This document shows, piece after piece, positions 1 to 6,844 of a stretch of 22,589 nucleotides of DNA. The stretch's first letter is position 1. Each line of letters starts with the position of its first letter. Below the pieces are notes generated by a model. That model was not told where the DNA came from. It searched no databases and saw only the letters and a program-made list of their open reading frames with translations. Source of the stretch: Bacillota bacterium (GTDB lineage: Bacteria > Bacillota > Clostridia > DSM-8532); NCBI GenBank assembly GCA_023440865.1, contig JAEXRM010000076.1:1-22589 (forward strand), written 5' to 3'. The position numbers and the translations under genes were made by a program.

Positions 1-1077
1 GGTGTTGACGGTGACCTTCTGGTTGTCTTCCGCATCCGTGACCTCGTATCGGCCGTAGTACTCGCCCGAAACCTTCAGTTCGGCGCGCGCATAGGTGTTG
101 AAGCCGAACTCGAGCAGGCGGCGCGACTCCCTGAAGCTGTCCTCGGAGCTTTCCGCGCCGAGCACCACGCCGATGAACATTTGTCCGTCGGGATTGGTGC
201 CGGAGGAAACGAGGCAGCGTCCGGCCGGATCCGTATACCCGGTCTTGATGCCGGTCGCGGTGTAGTACTTGGATCCGTATGTGCCCGGGTTGGCGACCAG
301 CTCGTTGGTCGGAAGCAGATGACTGATCCGCCACGCGTCGCTTGTGCGCAGGTTCGTGTCGGGTGCCTTGATGGAAGTCATCGCGACAATCTCCCGGAAC
401 ACGTCGTGCTTCATGGCCTCGCGGGCGATGAGAGCCAGTGCGCGGGCGGTCGTGAAGTGGGCCGGGTCCTCGATGCCGCAGGGGTTCGCGAAATGTGTGT
501 CCGCAGCCGGGATGCCCAGTGAAAGCGCCCTTTCGTTCATCATGGCGGCGAAGCCCGCAACCGTGTGGTCGGGTGCGACATGCTCCGCAATGATGTACCC
601 GGCCTCGTTGGCCGAGGTGACGAGCATCAGCTCGAGCAGGCTGCGCAGCGTGAGGGTTTCACCGGGCAGGATGCCGGCGCGGACATAGTCGCCGCCAACG
701 CTGTCGATTGCCTGCTGGGAGGCGGTCATGGGCGTTTCGGGGGCATAATGCTCCAGCGCGACCAGCGCCGTCATGATCTTCGTGGTGCTGGCCGGCGAGC
801 GATGCGCGTCCGGATTCCTTGCAGCAAGTTCGTTTCCGGTTTCCGGGTCGATGAGGATCCAGGCCTGCGCGGCCAGCTCCGGTCCCGCAGGCAGGACAGC
901 ACCCGGTACGGAGGCCGACGGTGCGGGTGTTGTGGCGCCGGCCGCCTCAACGGAAGAGACCCCCCCTGCCGTTGTGGCCGCAGCGGGCGTGGAGGGCAGG
1001 AGCAGGGAAAAGGTCAGCAGGGCGGCCATGCACGCCGAAACGGCCTTGTTCGGCCGGTAAAAGCGATGAGGGTGCAT
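1..1077 (-). CDS. D-alanyl-D-alanine carboxypeptidase (penicillin-binding protein, DacF-like), 3' end missing
   Basis: Translating the minus strand from the ATG at 1077 gives 359 codons without a stop up to the window edge, so the C-terminus is cut off. Residues 12-35 form a signal peptide (hydrophobic stretch then Pro/Ala), followed by an Ala/Pro/Thr-rich spacer to about residue 70. The three active-site motifs of the serine DD-peptidase (S11) family are all present: S97-T-T-K100 with the nucleophilic serine, S155-A-N157, and K278-T-G280. The family trims the terminal D-Ala from peptidoglycan pentapeptides outside the membrane. The visible end (from about residue 330) enters the beta-rich C-terminal domain of PBP5-type enzymes. 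A GGAG lies 11 bases before the start. The gene is divergent from the isomerase gene on its right. Family assignment is firm; the paralogue name (dacF, dacA, dacB) cannot be settled here. Confidence 0.93.
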   Translation of the reverse strand, partial: MHPHRFYRPNKAVSACMAALLTFSLLLPSTPAAATTAGGVSSVEAAGATTPAPSASVPGAVLPAGPELAAQAWILIDPETGNELAARNPDAHRSPASTTKIMTALVALEHYAPETPMTASQQAIDSVGGDYVRAGILPGETLTLRSLLELMLVTSANEAGYIIAEHVAPDHTVAGFAAMMNERALSLGIPAADTHFANPCGIEDPAHFTTARALALIAREAMKHDVFREIVAMTSIKAPDTNLRTSDAWRISHLLPTNELVANPGTYGSKYYTATGIKTGYTDPAGRCLVSSGTNPDGQMFIGVVLGAESSEDSFRESRRLLEFGFNTYARAELKVSGEYYGRYEVTDAEDNQKVTVNT

Positions 1078-1118
1078 ACGCTTATCAACTCCAGCATCTT
1101 TCGTAATGGGCTGGCTTC

Positions 1119-1127
1119 ATTCTATCA
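1119..1127 (-). promoter_or_regulatory. Candidate extended -10 promoter of the carboxypeptidase gene
   Basis: Read on the minus strand, the sequence is TGA followed by TAGAAT (TAGAAT at 1124-1119), an extended -10 element about 40 bases before the start codon. No good -35 is visible at 17 bp. The assignment is weak and rests on position and one hexamer. Confidence 0.35.
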
Positions 1128-1140
1128 CAAATAGCCTGAG

Positions 1141-1329
1141 GTGTCTGCAGGCGGCCTGCGACAAGCGGTCCGAGGCGATCGGGCCGATCGGGCCACCGCG
1201 CCTGCACCTGTCCGGCCGGGTCTGGCTCTCATTCGCGCCCAGCAGGCCAGGCCGGTTCCCCGTACAAGCCATACAGCAGGGACGGGGGCGAGAGCCGCGC
1301 CGGGATCGATGGCTGGGTGCGTTCGGTCG
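1141..1329. other. Non-coding stretch between divergent genes
   Basis: This GC-rich part of the 405-base divergent gap (1078-1482) holds short open frames on both strands, but none has a Shine-Dalgarno sequence or a recognisable protein family. I see no tRNA, terminator or repeat in it. The useful signals of the gap are the promoter elements on either side. Confidence 0.5.
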
Positions 1330-1358
1330 TTGACCGATGCGGCTGACCGGCATATCAT
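1330..1358 (+). promoter_or_regulatory. Sigma-A-type promoter of the sugar isomerase gene
   Basis: TTGACC at 1330-1335 and TATCAT at 1353-1358 are separated by exactly 17 bases. Transcription would begin near 1365, leaving a leader of about 118 bases before the start codon at 1483. An inverted repeat lies directly at the expected start site. Confidence 0.6.
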
Positions 1359-1366
1359 GTTGCGGG

Positions 1367-1380
1367 AACGTTCACACGTT
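1367..1380. promoter_or_regulatory. Inverted repeat at the transcription start, possible operator
   Basis: AACGT (1367-1371), TCAC, ACGTT (1376-1380) form a perfect 5-bp dyad just downstream of the -10 box of the isomerase promoter. The position suits a repressor site. Arms of 5 bp are short, so chance is possible. Confidence 0.35.
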
Positions 1381-1482
1381 TTGTGCCCCCGGCGCATGAA
1401 GCATGCTGATGCAATGCGAGGTGGCGGCAAGGGTCGGCGTTGCCGGCCTCAAGACCATGAGAGGTGACAGGGAGGCGGTACG

Positions 1483-2325
1483 ATGGACAACATGAAACTG
1501 GGTGTGCTGGTGAAGCTGTGTGCGGACATGGAGGCGGAGATACGCAAGGTGCGCGACCTCGGATTTGAAACCTGCCAGCTGCTCGGGTGGGATGACGCGC
1601 TCTTCACGGACGAGGTGGCGCAGGACACAAGGGCGGCGTGCGCACGGTACGGTGTCACGGTGACGGCGTTCTGGTGCGGCTGGGGGCAGGATACCCCTTC
1701 AGTCTGGGACTTCCATGATGGACCGCTGACACTCGGCCTCGTGCCGTCCGCCTACCGGGCCGTCCGCCTCGCTTTTTACAAGAGGGGATCGGCGTTCGCC
1801 GTCAAACTCGGTGTGAGTGACATCGCGACGCACGTGGGTTTCATACCCGAGGACCCGAACACGCATGCGTATCATGATCTCGTGTCCTGCCTGCGGCATC
1901 TTGCCACGCATTTTCGGAGGAACGGACAGAACCTGCTGATGGAGACCGGCCAGGAGACACCCGTCGCCATGTTGCGTTGCATCCAGGACATCGGGCTGGA
2001 CAATGTGTTTGTGAATCTAGATCCCGCCAACCTGATCCTGTATGGCAAGGCGAATCCCGTGGATGCGCTCAAGACGCTCGGCAGGCACGTCCGCGGCGTG
2101 CACGCCAAGGACGGCGACTATCCGACCGATGGCCGCAGCCTGGGGCTCGAGCAGCCCATGGGCAGGGGGTCCGTCGATTTCCCCGCGTTGGTGGACGGTC
2201 TGAGGCGTGTCGGATATTCAGGCGCACTGACCATCGAGCGCGAGATCGAGGGTGAAGAGCAAATCGCGGACATACGGAGCGCGAAAGCCCTGCTGGAAGC
2301 CTTGCTCCGAGAACGGCCGGCATGA
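1483..2325 (+). CDS. Sugar phosphate isomerase/epimerase, xylose-isomerase-like TIM barrel
   Basis: The 280-residue protein has the size and pattern of the AP-endonuclease-2 / xylose-isomerase-like TIM-barrel family. It opens with the first strand (KLGVLVKL) and carries the usual metal or catalytic residues at strand ends: H117 (ATHVGF), E154 (LLMETGQ), D180 (VNLDPAN), H207 (GVHAKDG) and E252 (LTIEREI). Members isomerise or epimerise keto sugars or sugar acids in the cytoplasm using a divalent metal; the substrate cannot be read from the sequence. A GGAGG seven bases before the ATG supports the start. It has its own promoter at 1330-1358 and no obvious partner gene: the next gene, thrS, has its own leader. 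I see no intrinsic terminator after it; a short GGCATGA/TCATGCC dyad straddles the stop codon without a U-tract. Confidence 0.85.
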   Translation: MDNMKLGVLVKLCADMEAEIRKVRDLGFETCQLLGWDDALFTDEVAQDTRAACARYGVTVTAFWCGWGQDTPSVWDFHDGPLTLGLVPSAYRAVRLAFYKRGSAFAVKLGVSDIATHVGFIPEDPNTHAYHDLVSCLRHLATHFRRNGQNLLMETGQETPVAMLRCIQDIGLDNVFVNLDPANLILYGKANPVDALKTLGRHVRGVHAKDGDYPTDGRSLGLEQPMGRGSVDFPALVDGLRRVGYSGALTIEREIEGEEQIADIRSAKALLEALLRERPA

Positions 2326-2423
2326 CCTCATGCCTCCGTCCGCCGCATCCCGAGGACGATCCGCCAGGACGGGCGGGTGTTGCGCAGCGGCGCTGCCTCC
2401 CTGGACCTGCCAAGCCCGGATGG

Positions 2424-2451
2424 TTGACAGGAAAACGGTCATTATGATACG
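2424..2451 (+). promoter_or_regulatory. Candidate promoter of the thrS T-box transcript
   Basis: A perfect TTGACA lies at 2424-2429. The -10 is less clear: TATGAT at 2443-2448 is only 13 bases away, while GATACG at 2446-2451 has a 16-base spacing but a poor match. Either places the start near 2457, immediately before the T-box stem I. Confidence 0.45.
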
Positions 2452-2459
2452 GTTGGGAC

Positions 2460-2739
2460 AGTACAAGCGATGACGAAGACATGACCATCCCCGTACTTCG
2501 GCACAGAGAGGGCGCCCAAGGCTGCAAGGCGTCCGCGGAGACAGGATGGCCACCCCTTCCGAGCAGGAAACCGAACGACGCGGCCCGCCAACGGCGGTGT
2601 GATGCGCCCGAAGGCTTCCCGGTGGCTCCGTTACAGCCGACGAGTGGCCCTTGCCTGTTCCGCTTGTGCGGAGAGCGAGGTGCAAACGAGGTGGAACCAT
2701 GGAGCGGCGCTTCATCCTTGACGGATGGAGCGTCGTTTT
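2460..2739 (+). promoter_or_regulatory. T-box riboswitch, threonine type (specifier ACC)
   Basis: This leader senses uncharged tRNA-Thr and controls read-through into thrS. Stem I can be drawn by hand: GC 2467-2468 with 2563-2564 at the base beside a kink-turn-like GA region, GAAG 2475-2478 with CTTC 2556-2559, then an internal loop, then CCATCC 2485-2490 with GGATGG 2544-2549. The internal loop's 3' side holds ACC at 2552-2554, a threonine codon. Above it are the conserved AGAGAG (2505-2510) and a distal stem 2510-2516/2528-2534 whose loop contains GGCUGCAA, matching the T-box distal loop consensus. Stem III is CCGC-TTGT-GCGG (2660-2671). The T-box core UGGAACC is at 2692-2698. The antiterminator pairs CGAGG 2687-2691 with CCTTG 2716-2720, which excludes the terminator at 2705-2735. 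Confidence 0.92.
2705..2739 (+). terminator. T-box attenuator terminator
   Basis: Arms 2705-2717 and 2723-2735 form a 13-bp stem with two G-U pairs and a five-base loop, followed by TTTT. The loop-proximal part of the left arm is the same sequence used by the antiterminator, so the two structures are mutually exclusive. An ATG inside this terminator (2725) is in frame with thrS but is not the start. Confidence 0.85.
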
Positions 2740-2808
2740 GCATTGGTACGCGGCAGGGCGCCGCACACGCATTCATGGTCCTCGCCAGGGCCGGGAAAGG
2801 AGAGACAC

Positions 2809-4725
2809 ATGCCGAAGATCACACTCAGGGACGGTTCCATGAAGGAGGTGCCGGTCGGCACCACCGCCGGACGGATCGCGAGGGACATCAGCGAGGGGCT
2901 TGCGCGCACCGTGCTTGCCGCGGAAATCGACGGCACGGTGGTCGACCTGTCCTTTCCATTGGAAGCCGATGGGACGCTGAATCTGCTCACGTTCGACGAT
3001 GCGGGCGGCAAGCGCGCGTTCTGGCACACCAGCGCCCATGTGCTGGCACAGGCCGTGAAGCGTCTCTTCCCGCAGGCGCGGCTGGCCATCGGACCGGCCA
3101 TCGACAACGGCTTCTACTACGACTTCGATGTCGAGACGCCGTTCACGCCCGACGACCTGGCCGCCATCGAACGCGAAATGACGGTCGTCGTCAAGGAGGA
3201 CCTGCCGCTGGAGCGGTTCACGTCCGACCGGGCGGGGGCGCTTGAGCGGATGGCCGACGAACCCTACAAGTGCGAGCTCATCCGCGACCTGCCGGAGGAT
3301 GCGGTCCTGTCGTTCTACCGGCAAGGTGCGTTCGCCGATCTCTGCGCCGGTCCGCACCTGCCTTCCACAGGCAGGATCAAGGCCGTGAAGCTGCTCAAGG
3401 TGGCCGGCGCCTACTGGCGCGGGGACGAGAAGAACAAGATGCTGCAGCGCATCTACGGCATATCCTTCCCCAAGGCGTCGCAGCTCGAGGATTTCCTCCG
3501 GTTGCAGGAGGAAGCGGAGAAACGCGACCACCGTCGTCTGGGCCGCGAGCTGGGCCTGTTCTCGATGGACGACCAGGTGGGGCAGGGACTGGCGCTGTGG
3601 CATCCCAAGGGTGCCAAGGTCCGGTACCGCATCGAGGAGTACTGGAAGAAAAAGCACCTGCGGAACGGGTACGAACTGGTCGGCACGCCGCACATCGGCC
3701 GCGCCGAACTGTGGCAGACCTCGGGGCATCTGAACTTCTACAAGGACAGCATGTACGCTCCGATGGACATCGACGGCCAGGATTATTACGCCAAACCCAT
3801 GAACTGTCCTTTCCATGTCATGATCTACAAGGCGGACATGCACTCCTACCGCGACCTGCCGTTCCGCTGGGCGGAGCTCGGTACGGTCTACCGCTACGAG
3901 AAGAGCGGCACCCTGCACGGGCTGTTGCGCGTGCGCGGCTTCACGCAGGACGATGCGCACCTCATCTGCGCGCCCGAGCAGATGCCGGCCGAGATCCGCC
4001 GCGTGCTGCGCTTCTCGCTCGACATGCTCCGTGATTTCGGGTTCGACCGGTATCACATCTATGTGTCCACCCAGCCCAAGGGCAAGTCGGTGGGGGAGAC
4101 CGCCCACTGGGAAGCCGCAACGGCCGCCCTGCGCGCCGCGGTCGAGGCGGAAGGGCTTGCCTGCGACATCGACGAGGGCGGCGGCGCCTTCTACGGCCCG
4201 AAGATCGACATCAAGATCGAGGACGCGCTCGGCCGCGAATGGCAGCTCTCCACGATCCAGTTCGACTTCAACCTGCCCGAGCGCTTCGACATGACCTTCG
4301 TGGCCGCCGACGGCACGAGGCAGCGTCCGTACATGATCCACCGCGCGCTGCTCGGTTCCATCGAACGGTTCTTCGGCATCCTCATCGAGCAGTATGCCGG
4401 TGCGTTCCCGACCTGGCTCGCGCCCGTGCAGGCGAAGATCCTGCCGCTGACCGACCGGCATGCCGCCTATGCGGCGCAGGTCGCGGAGCGGCTGGCCGAA
4501 CGCGATGTGGACGTCGAAATCGACGGGCGCAACGAGAAGATCGGCTTCAAGATCCGCGAGGCGCAGCTGCAGAAGGTGCCGTACATGCTGGTGATCGGCG
4601 ACAAGGAGATGGCGGCGGGCCAGGTGGCCGTCCGGTCACGCCGGGAGGGCGACCTGGGCGTGATGGCGCTCGACGCGTTCGAGTCGCGTATCACCGGCGA
4701 GATCACGCGGCGCGAGAACGGATGA
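2809..4725 (+). CDS. thrS: Threonine--tRNA ligase
   Basis: This 638-residue cytoplasmic enzyme charges tRNA-Thr with threonine and has the full bacterial layout. The TGS domain is at about 1-61. The editing domain carries H73 and H77 (HTSAH) and C179/H183 (CAGPH), the residues that clear Ser-tRNA-Thr. The class II core contains the zinc ligands C333 (MNCPFH), H384 and H511 (MIHRALLGS), motif 2 (RVRGFTQDDAH) and motif 3 (around GSIERFFGILIE). The anticodon-binding domain runs from about 535. The ATG at 2809 follows AAAGGAG with good spacing. An in-frame ATG at 2725 lies inside the leader terminator and would add 28 unrelated residues, so I rejected it. Expression is governed by the T-box upstream; a terminator follows at 4816. 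Confidence 0.98.
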   Translation: MPKITLRDGSMKEVPVGTTAGRIARDISEGLARTVLAAEIDGTVVDLSFPLEADGTLNLLTFDDAGGKRAFWHTSAHVLAQAVKRLFPQARLAIGPAIDNGFYYDFDVETPFTPDDLAAIEREMTVVVKEDLPLERFTSDRAGALERMADEPYKCELIRDLPEDAVLSFYRQGAFADLCAGPHLPSTGRIKAVKLLKVAGAYWRGDEKNKMLQRIYGISFPKASQLEDFLRLQEEAEKRDHRRLGRELGLFSMDDQVGQGLALWHPKGAKVRYRIEEYWKKKHLRNGYELVGTPHIGRAELWQTSGHLNFYKDSMYAPMDIDGQDYYAKPMNCPFHVMIYKADMHSYRDLPFRWAELGTVYRYEKSGTLHGLLRVRGFTQDDAHLICAPEQMPAEIRRVLRFSLDMLRDFGFDRYHIYVSTQPKGKSVGETAHWEAATAALRAAVEAEGLACDIDEGGGAFYGPKIDIKIEDALGREWQLSTIQFDFNLPERFDMTFVAADGTRQRPYMIHRALLGSIERFFGILIEQYAGAFPTWLAPVQAKILPLTDRHAAYAAQVAERLAERDVDVEIDGRNEKIGFKIREAQLQKVPYMLVIGDKEMAAGQVAVRSRREGDLGVMALDAFESRITGEITRRENG

Positions 4726-4815
4726 TGCCGGGCACAGGATAAGGCGATCTGCGTGCGAAAGGGTAGCGGCATCCATCTGGTGATGCGGTTTTCTGCCGGA
4801 TCAAGAGCAGGTGGG

Positions 4816-4849
4816 CGGTGGCGAACAAGCGTGCGCCACCGTTTTTTTT
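4816..4849 (+). terminator. Intrinsic terminator of thrS
   Basis: A perfect 8-bp stem, CGGTGGCG (4816-4823) with CGCCACCG (4834-4841), has a 10-base loop and is followed by eight T residues (4842-4849). It lies 90 bases after the thrS stop. Confidence 0.92.
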
Positions 4850-4859
4850 CTTCTGTCGG

Positions 4860-4889
4860 TTGAAACGCATATATGCGCGCTGATATGGG
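4860..4889 (+). promoter_or_regulatory. Candidate promoter of the chemoreceptor gene, with palindrome in the spacer
   Basis: TTGAAA (4860-4865) and TATGGG (4884-4889) are 18 bases apart. The spacer contains the 12-base perfect palindrome CGCATATATGCG (4866-4877). A second small dyad, CGCAC-CT-GTGCG, lies at 4908-4919 just before the ribosome site. A TAAA at 4890-4893 is followed by GGCG but lacks the GCCGATA-type -10 expected for a flagellar sigma-28 promoter. Confidence 0.4.
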
Positions 4890-4937
4890 TAAAGTGTCAT
4901 CATACGGCGCACCTGTGCGTTTCAAGCGGGGGACACC

Positions 4938-6680
4938 ATGAAGCAAATGAATCTGCTGGCCAAGATGCTGTCGATTATCGCCATCCCCTTCATCGCGATC
5001 ATCATCGTGACCTATTCCGGCATCCTGATGATCAGGGACATCACCACCAAGAGCACACAAAGCCTGTACGACGTCACCTACAGCGCGTCCAGCCTCATGC
5101 TCAACGCCGACCGCGACCTGTACCAGTCGCTGGTGGCCGCCCTGCTGCTGACCGACGGGGACATCACGGGGGACGCCTTGACCCAGCAGGCCGCTGACTT
5201 CGAGGACAACTACCAGCAGGCCGTCGACCGCCTCAAGCAGGGCTGGGAGATCATGCAGCCCGACATCGGGGTGTTCAACGGGCTCGCGCACGAGGGGACG
5301 ACCCTCAAGCCGGCCGAGCTGTATGCCGCCTTCCAGCAGGAGGCAGCCGCCTGGAAGTCATCCGTCGATACGAAGAACCACACGATCGTGGACCCGAATG
5401 CCTTCAAGGAGGCTTTCGACAAGGCGCGCGAGCCGATCAACCTGCTGACCGAGTATCTCGACCTCTATGCCAAGGAGAAGATGAACGACGTGCTGGAACA
5501 GAACCGCGTCAACATGCGCCTGATGATGGCGACCATGTTCGTGGCCGTCATCCTGGCGGCCCTGATGGCCTTCTTCATCATCCGCGACCTGCAGCGGCGC
5601 ACCAACGGCATCCTCGCCATCATCAGCGAAACGGCCGCACTCCGGCTCGAGAAGGATCACAGCGGCGAGAAGGCGCTCCAGGGAAGGGATGAGTTCGCCA
5701 AGATCACCATCGCGCTCAACGGTACCCGCACCGAGCTGGCGAACACCCTGCGCGAGCTCAAGCAGAACACCGGCCACATCGATGAGGCGACCGGCGAGTC
5801 GCGCGGCAACATCGTGCAGATCAACAACCTGCTGGCCGACATCTCCGCCGGCACCGAGCAGCTTTCCGCGGCCATGGAGGAGAACGCCGCCTCTGCGGAG
5901 GAAATGAACGCGACCTCGGTGGAAATCGAGCATGCCATCGATGCGATCGCCAGCCGCGCCACCGAGGGGGCGACCGTCTCCAGCGGCATCAACCGGCGCG
6001 CCGAAGAGCTCATGAACGAAACACAGGCATCGCAGAAAACCATCCGCAAGATCCACCTGGAAACCGAGGAGCGCATGCGCGCCGCCATCGAGCAGTCCAA
6101 GGCGGTCGAGCAGATCAACATCCTGTCTGCCTCCATCCTGCAGATCACCTCCCAGACCAACCTGCTGGCGCTCAACGCGGCCATCGAGGCGGCGAGGGCG
6201 GGCGAGGCGGGCAAGGGCTTCGCCGTCGTCGCGGACGAAATCCGCAAGCTGGCCGAGCAGTCGAAACTGGCCGTATCGCAGATCCAGGGCGTGACCGGCG
6301 AAGTCATCAATGCCGTGCGCAACCTCACCGGCAGCTCCTCCGCCATGCTGGAGTTCCTGCAGGGGCAGGTGCTCGGTGACTACGAGAAGCAGTTCCAGGC
6401 CATGACCCAGTATCGGGAGGACGCCCGCTTCTTTGACGGCATGTCCGTCGACCTGAGCGCGACCGCAGAGCAGCTGACCGCTTCCGTGCACGAGCTCATG
6501 CGGGCCATCAACGAGGTGACGATGGCGACCAATGAAAGCGCGAAGGATGCGACCACCATGTCCGGCCGTCTGACGGATGCATACGGCCGGCTGACGAAGC
6601 TGGTCGAGCTCGCGGAAAGGAACCAGACCCTCACCGCCTCAACGATGCGACAGGTCGAGCGGTTCAGGCTGGAAATGTGA
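4938..6680 (+). CDS. Methyl-accepting chemotaxis protein
   Basis: The 580-residue chemoreceptor has the classic transmembrane order. TM1 is at about 11-33, followed by an extracytoplasmic domain of about 160 residues (34-194) that is mostly helical and resembles the four-helix-bundle type. TM2 is at about 196-217, a HAMP region at about 218-275, and a long coiled-coil signalling domain to the end. The highly conserved hairpin tip that contacts CheA and CheW is at about 405-440 (QTNLLALNAAIEAARAGE and onward). Glu/Gln-rich heptads on both sides are plausible methylation sites. The protein would sense an external ligand, not identifiable here, and feed the CheA kinase. GGGGGA precedes the ATG. 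No other chemotaxis or flagellar gene is in the window, so it is an orphan receptor transcribed alone. Confidence 0.95.
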   Translation: MKQMNLLAKMLSIIAIPFIAIIIVTYSGILMIRDITTKSTQSLYDVTYSASSLMLNADRDLYQSLVAALLLTDGDITGDALTQQAADFEDNYQQAVDRLKQGWEIMQPDIGVFNGLAHEGTTLKPAELYAAFQQEAAAWKSSVDTKNHTIVDPNAFKEAFDKAREPINLLTEYLDLYAKEKMNDVLEQNRVNMRLMMATMFVAVILAALMAFFIIRDLQRRTNGILAIISETAALRLEKDHSGEKALQGRDEFAKITIALNGTRTELANTLRELKQNTGHIDEATGESRGNIVQINNLLADISAGTEQLSAAMEENAASAEEMNATSVEIEHAIDAIASRATEGATVSSGINRRAEELMNETQASQKTIRKIHLETEERMRAAIEQSKAVEQINILSASILQITSQTNLLALNAAIEAARAGEAGKGFAVVADEIRKLAEQSKLAVSQIQGVTGEVINAVRNLTGSSSAMLEFLQGQVLGDYEKQFQAMTQYREDARFFDGMSVDLSATAEQLTASVHELMRAINEVTMATNESAKDATTMSGRLTDAYGRLTKLVELAERNQTLTASTMRQVERFRLEM

Positions 6681-6703
6681 GCCATCCCCGTACGGATGAC
6701 ATC

Positions 6704-6723
6704 TTGCAAATAAAAAGTTGCAA
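6704..6723. repeat. Pair of TTGCAA boxes upstream of the uracil permease promoter
   Basis: Two identical self-complementary TTGCAA hexamers (6704-6709 and 6718-6723) lie 14 bases apart in an A-rich stretch, about 30-50 bases before the -10 of the permease promoter. They could be a regulator site; no family can be named. A weak hairpin role at the end of the chemoreceptor transcript is the alternative. Confidence 0.4.
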
Positions 6724-6749
6724 AAACCATAGCGGATTCATGACCCCCG

Positions 6750-6758
6750 TGCTATAAT
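6750..6758 (+). promoter_or_regulatory. Extended -10 promoter of the uracil permease gene
   Basis: TGC followed by a perfect TATAAT (6753-6758) makes an extended -10 element; the -35 position (6730-6735) matches poorly, as is usual for this promoter type. Transcription should start near 6765, so the transcript begins almost exactly at the leader hairpin. Confidence 0.65.
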
Positions 6759-6762
6759 ATGC

Positions 6763-6814
6763 CGGACATCGGGCGGGACAGGCACATCGTGAAGGTGTGC
6801 CTGTCCCATGTCCG
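6763..6814 (+). promoter_or_regulatory. Long bulged hairpin in the uracil permease leader
   Basis: Two perfect helices stack in the 5' leader. GGGACAGGCAC (6775-6785) pairs with 6797-6807 around an 11-base loop, and CGGACAT (6763-6769) pairs with 6808-6814. The only interruption is a five-base bulge at 6770-6774. There is no U-tract, so it is not a terminator, and I see neither a PyrR-loop consensus nor the purine riboswitch core. Since the promoter's predicted start is at about 6765, the outermost pairs depend on the exact start site. Confidence 0.6.
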
Positions 6815-6840
6815 AAACCAGAATACGCACAGGGGGATAA
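6808..6840 (+). CDS. Possible 10-codon leader peptide before the uracil permease
   Basis: An ATG at 6808 opens a ten-codon frame (MSETRIRTGG) that stops at 6838-6840, four bases before the permease ATG. Its start codon lies in the 3' arm of the leader hairpin, and a GAAGG (6791-6795) lies in the hairpin loop, 12 bases upstream, which is longer than ideal. The permease ribosome site (AGGGGGA) falls in its last codons. This arrangement could couple the two, but so short a frame may be chance. Confidence 0.2.
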   Translation: MSETRIRTGG

Positions 6841-6844
6841 CCGC

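Noticed and set aside
1141..1467. A 108-codon plus-strand frame between the carboxypeptidase and isomerase genes
   Set aside because: It covers the promoter and operator region, is Arg/Ala-rich, lacks a ribosome site and resembles no family.
2319..2334. GGCATGA-CC-TCATGCC dyad at the stop of the sugar isomerase
   Set aside because: It has a two-base centre and no T-run, and it overlaps the stop codon; it may be a chance palindrome.
2725..2808. Upstream in-frame ATG for thrS
   Set aside because: It lies inside the attenuator terminator and has no ribosome site; the ATG at 2809 has both a ribosome site and the normal family start.
2481..3245. A plus-strand frame of 254 codons starting in the T-box leader
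   Set aside because: It overlaps the riboswitch and then thrS in another frame, is Arg/Gly-rich, and has no ribosome site or domain.
2773..4461. A 562-codon minus-strand open frame opposite thrS
   Set aside because: It is an antisense shadow of a fully recognisable ThrRS in a GC-rich sequence.
4768..4800. GCATC/GATGC hairpin followed by GGTTTTC after thrS
   Set aside because: The stem has only 5 bp and the T-run is displaced; the strong terminator at 4816 explains transcript ending.
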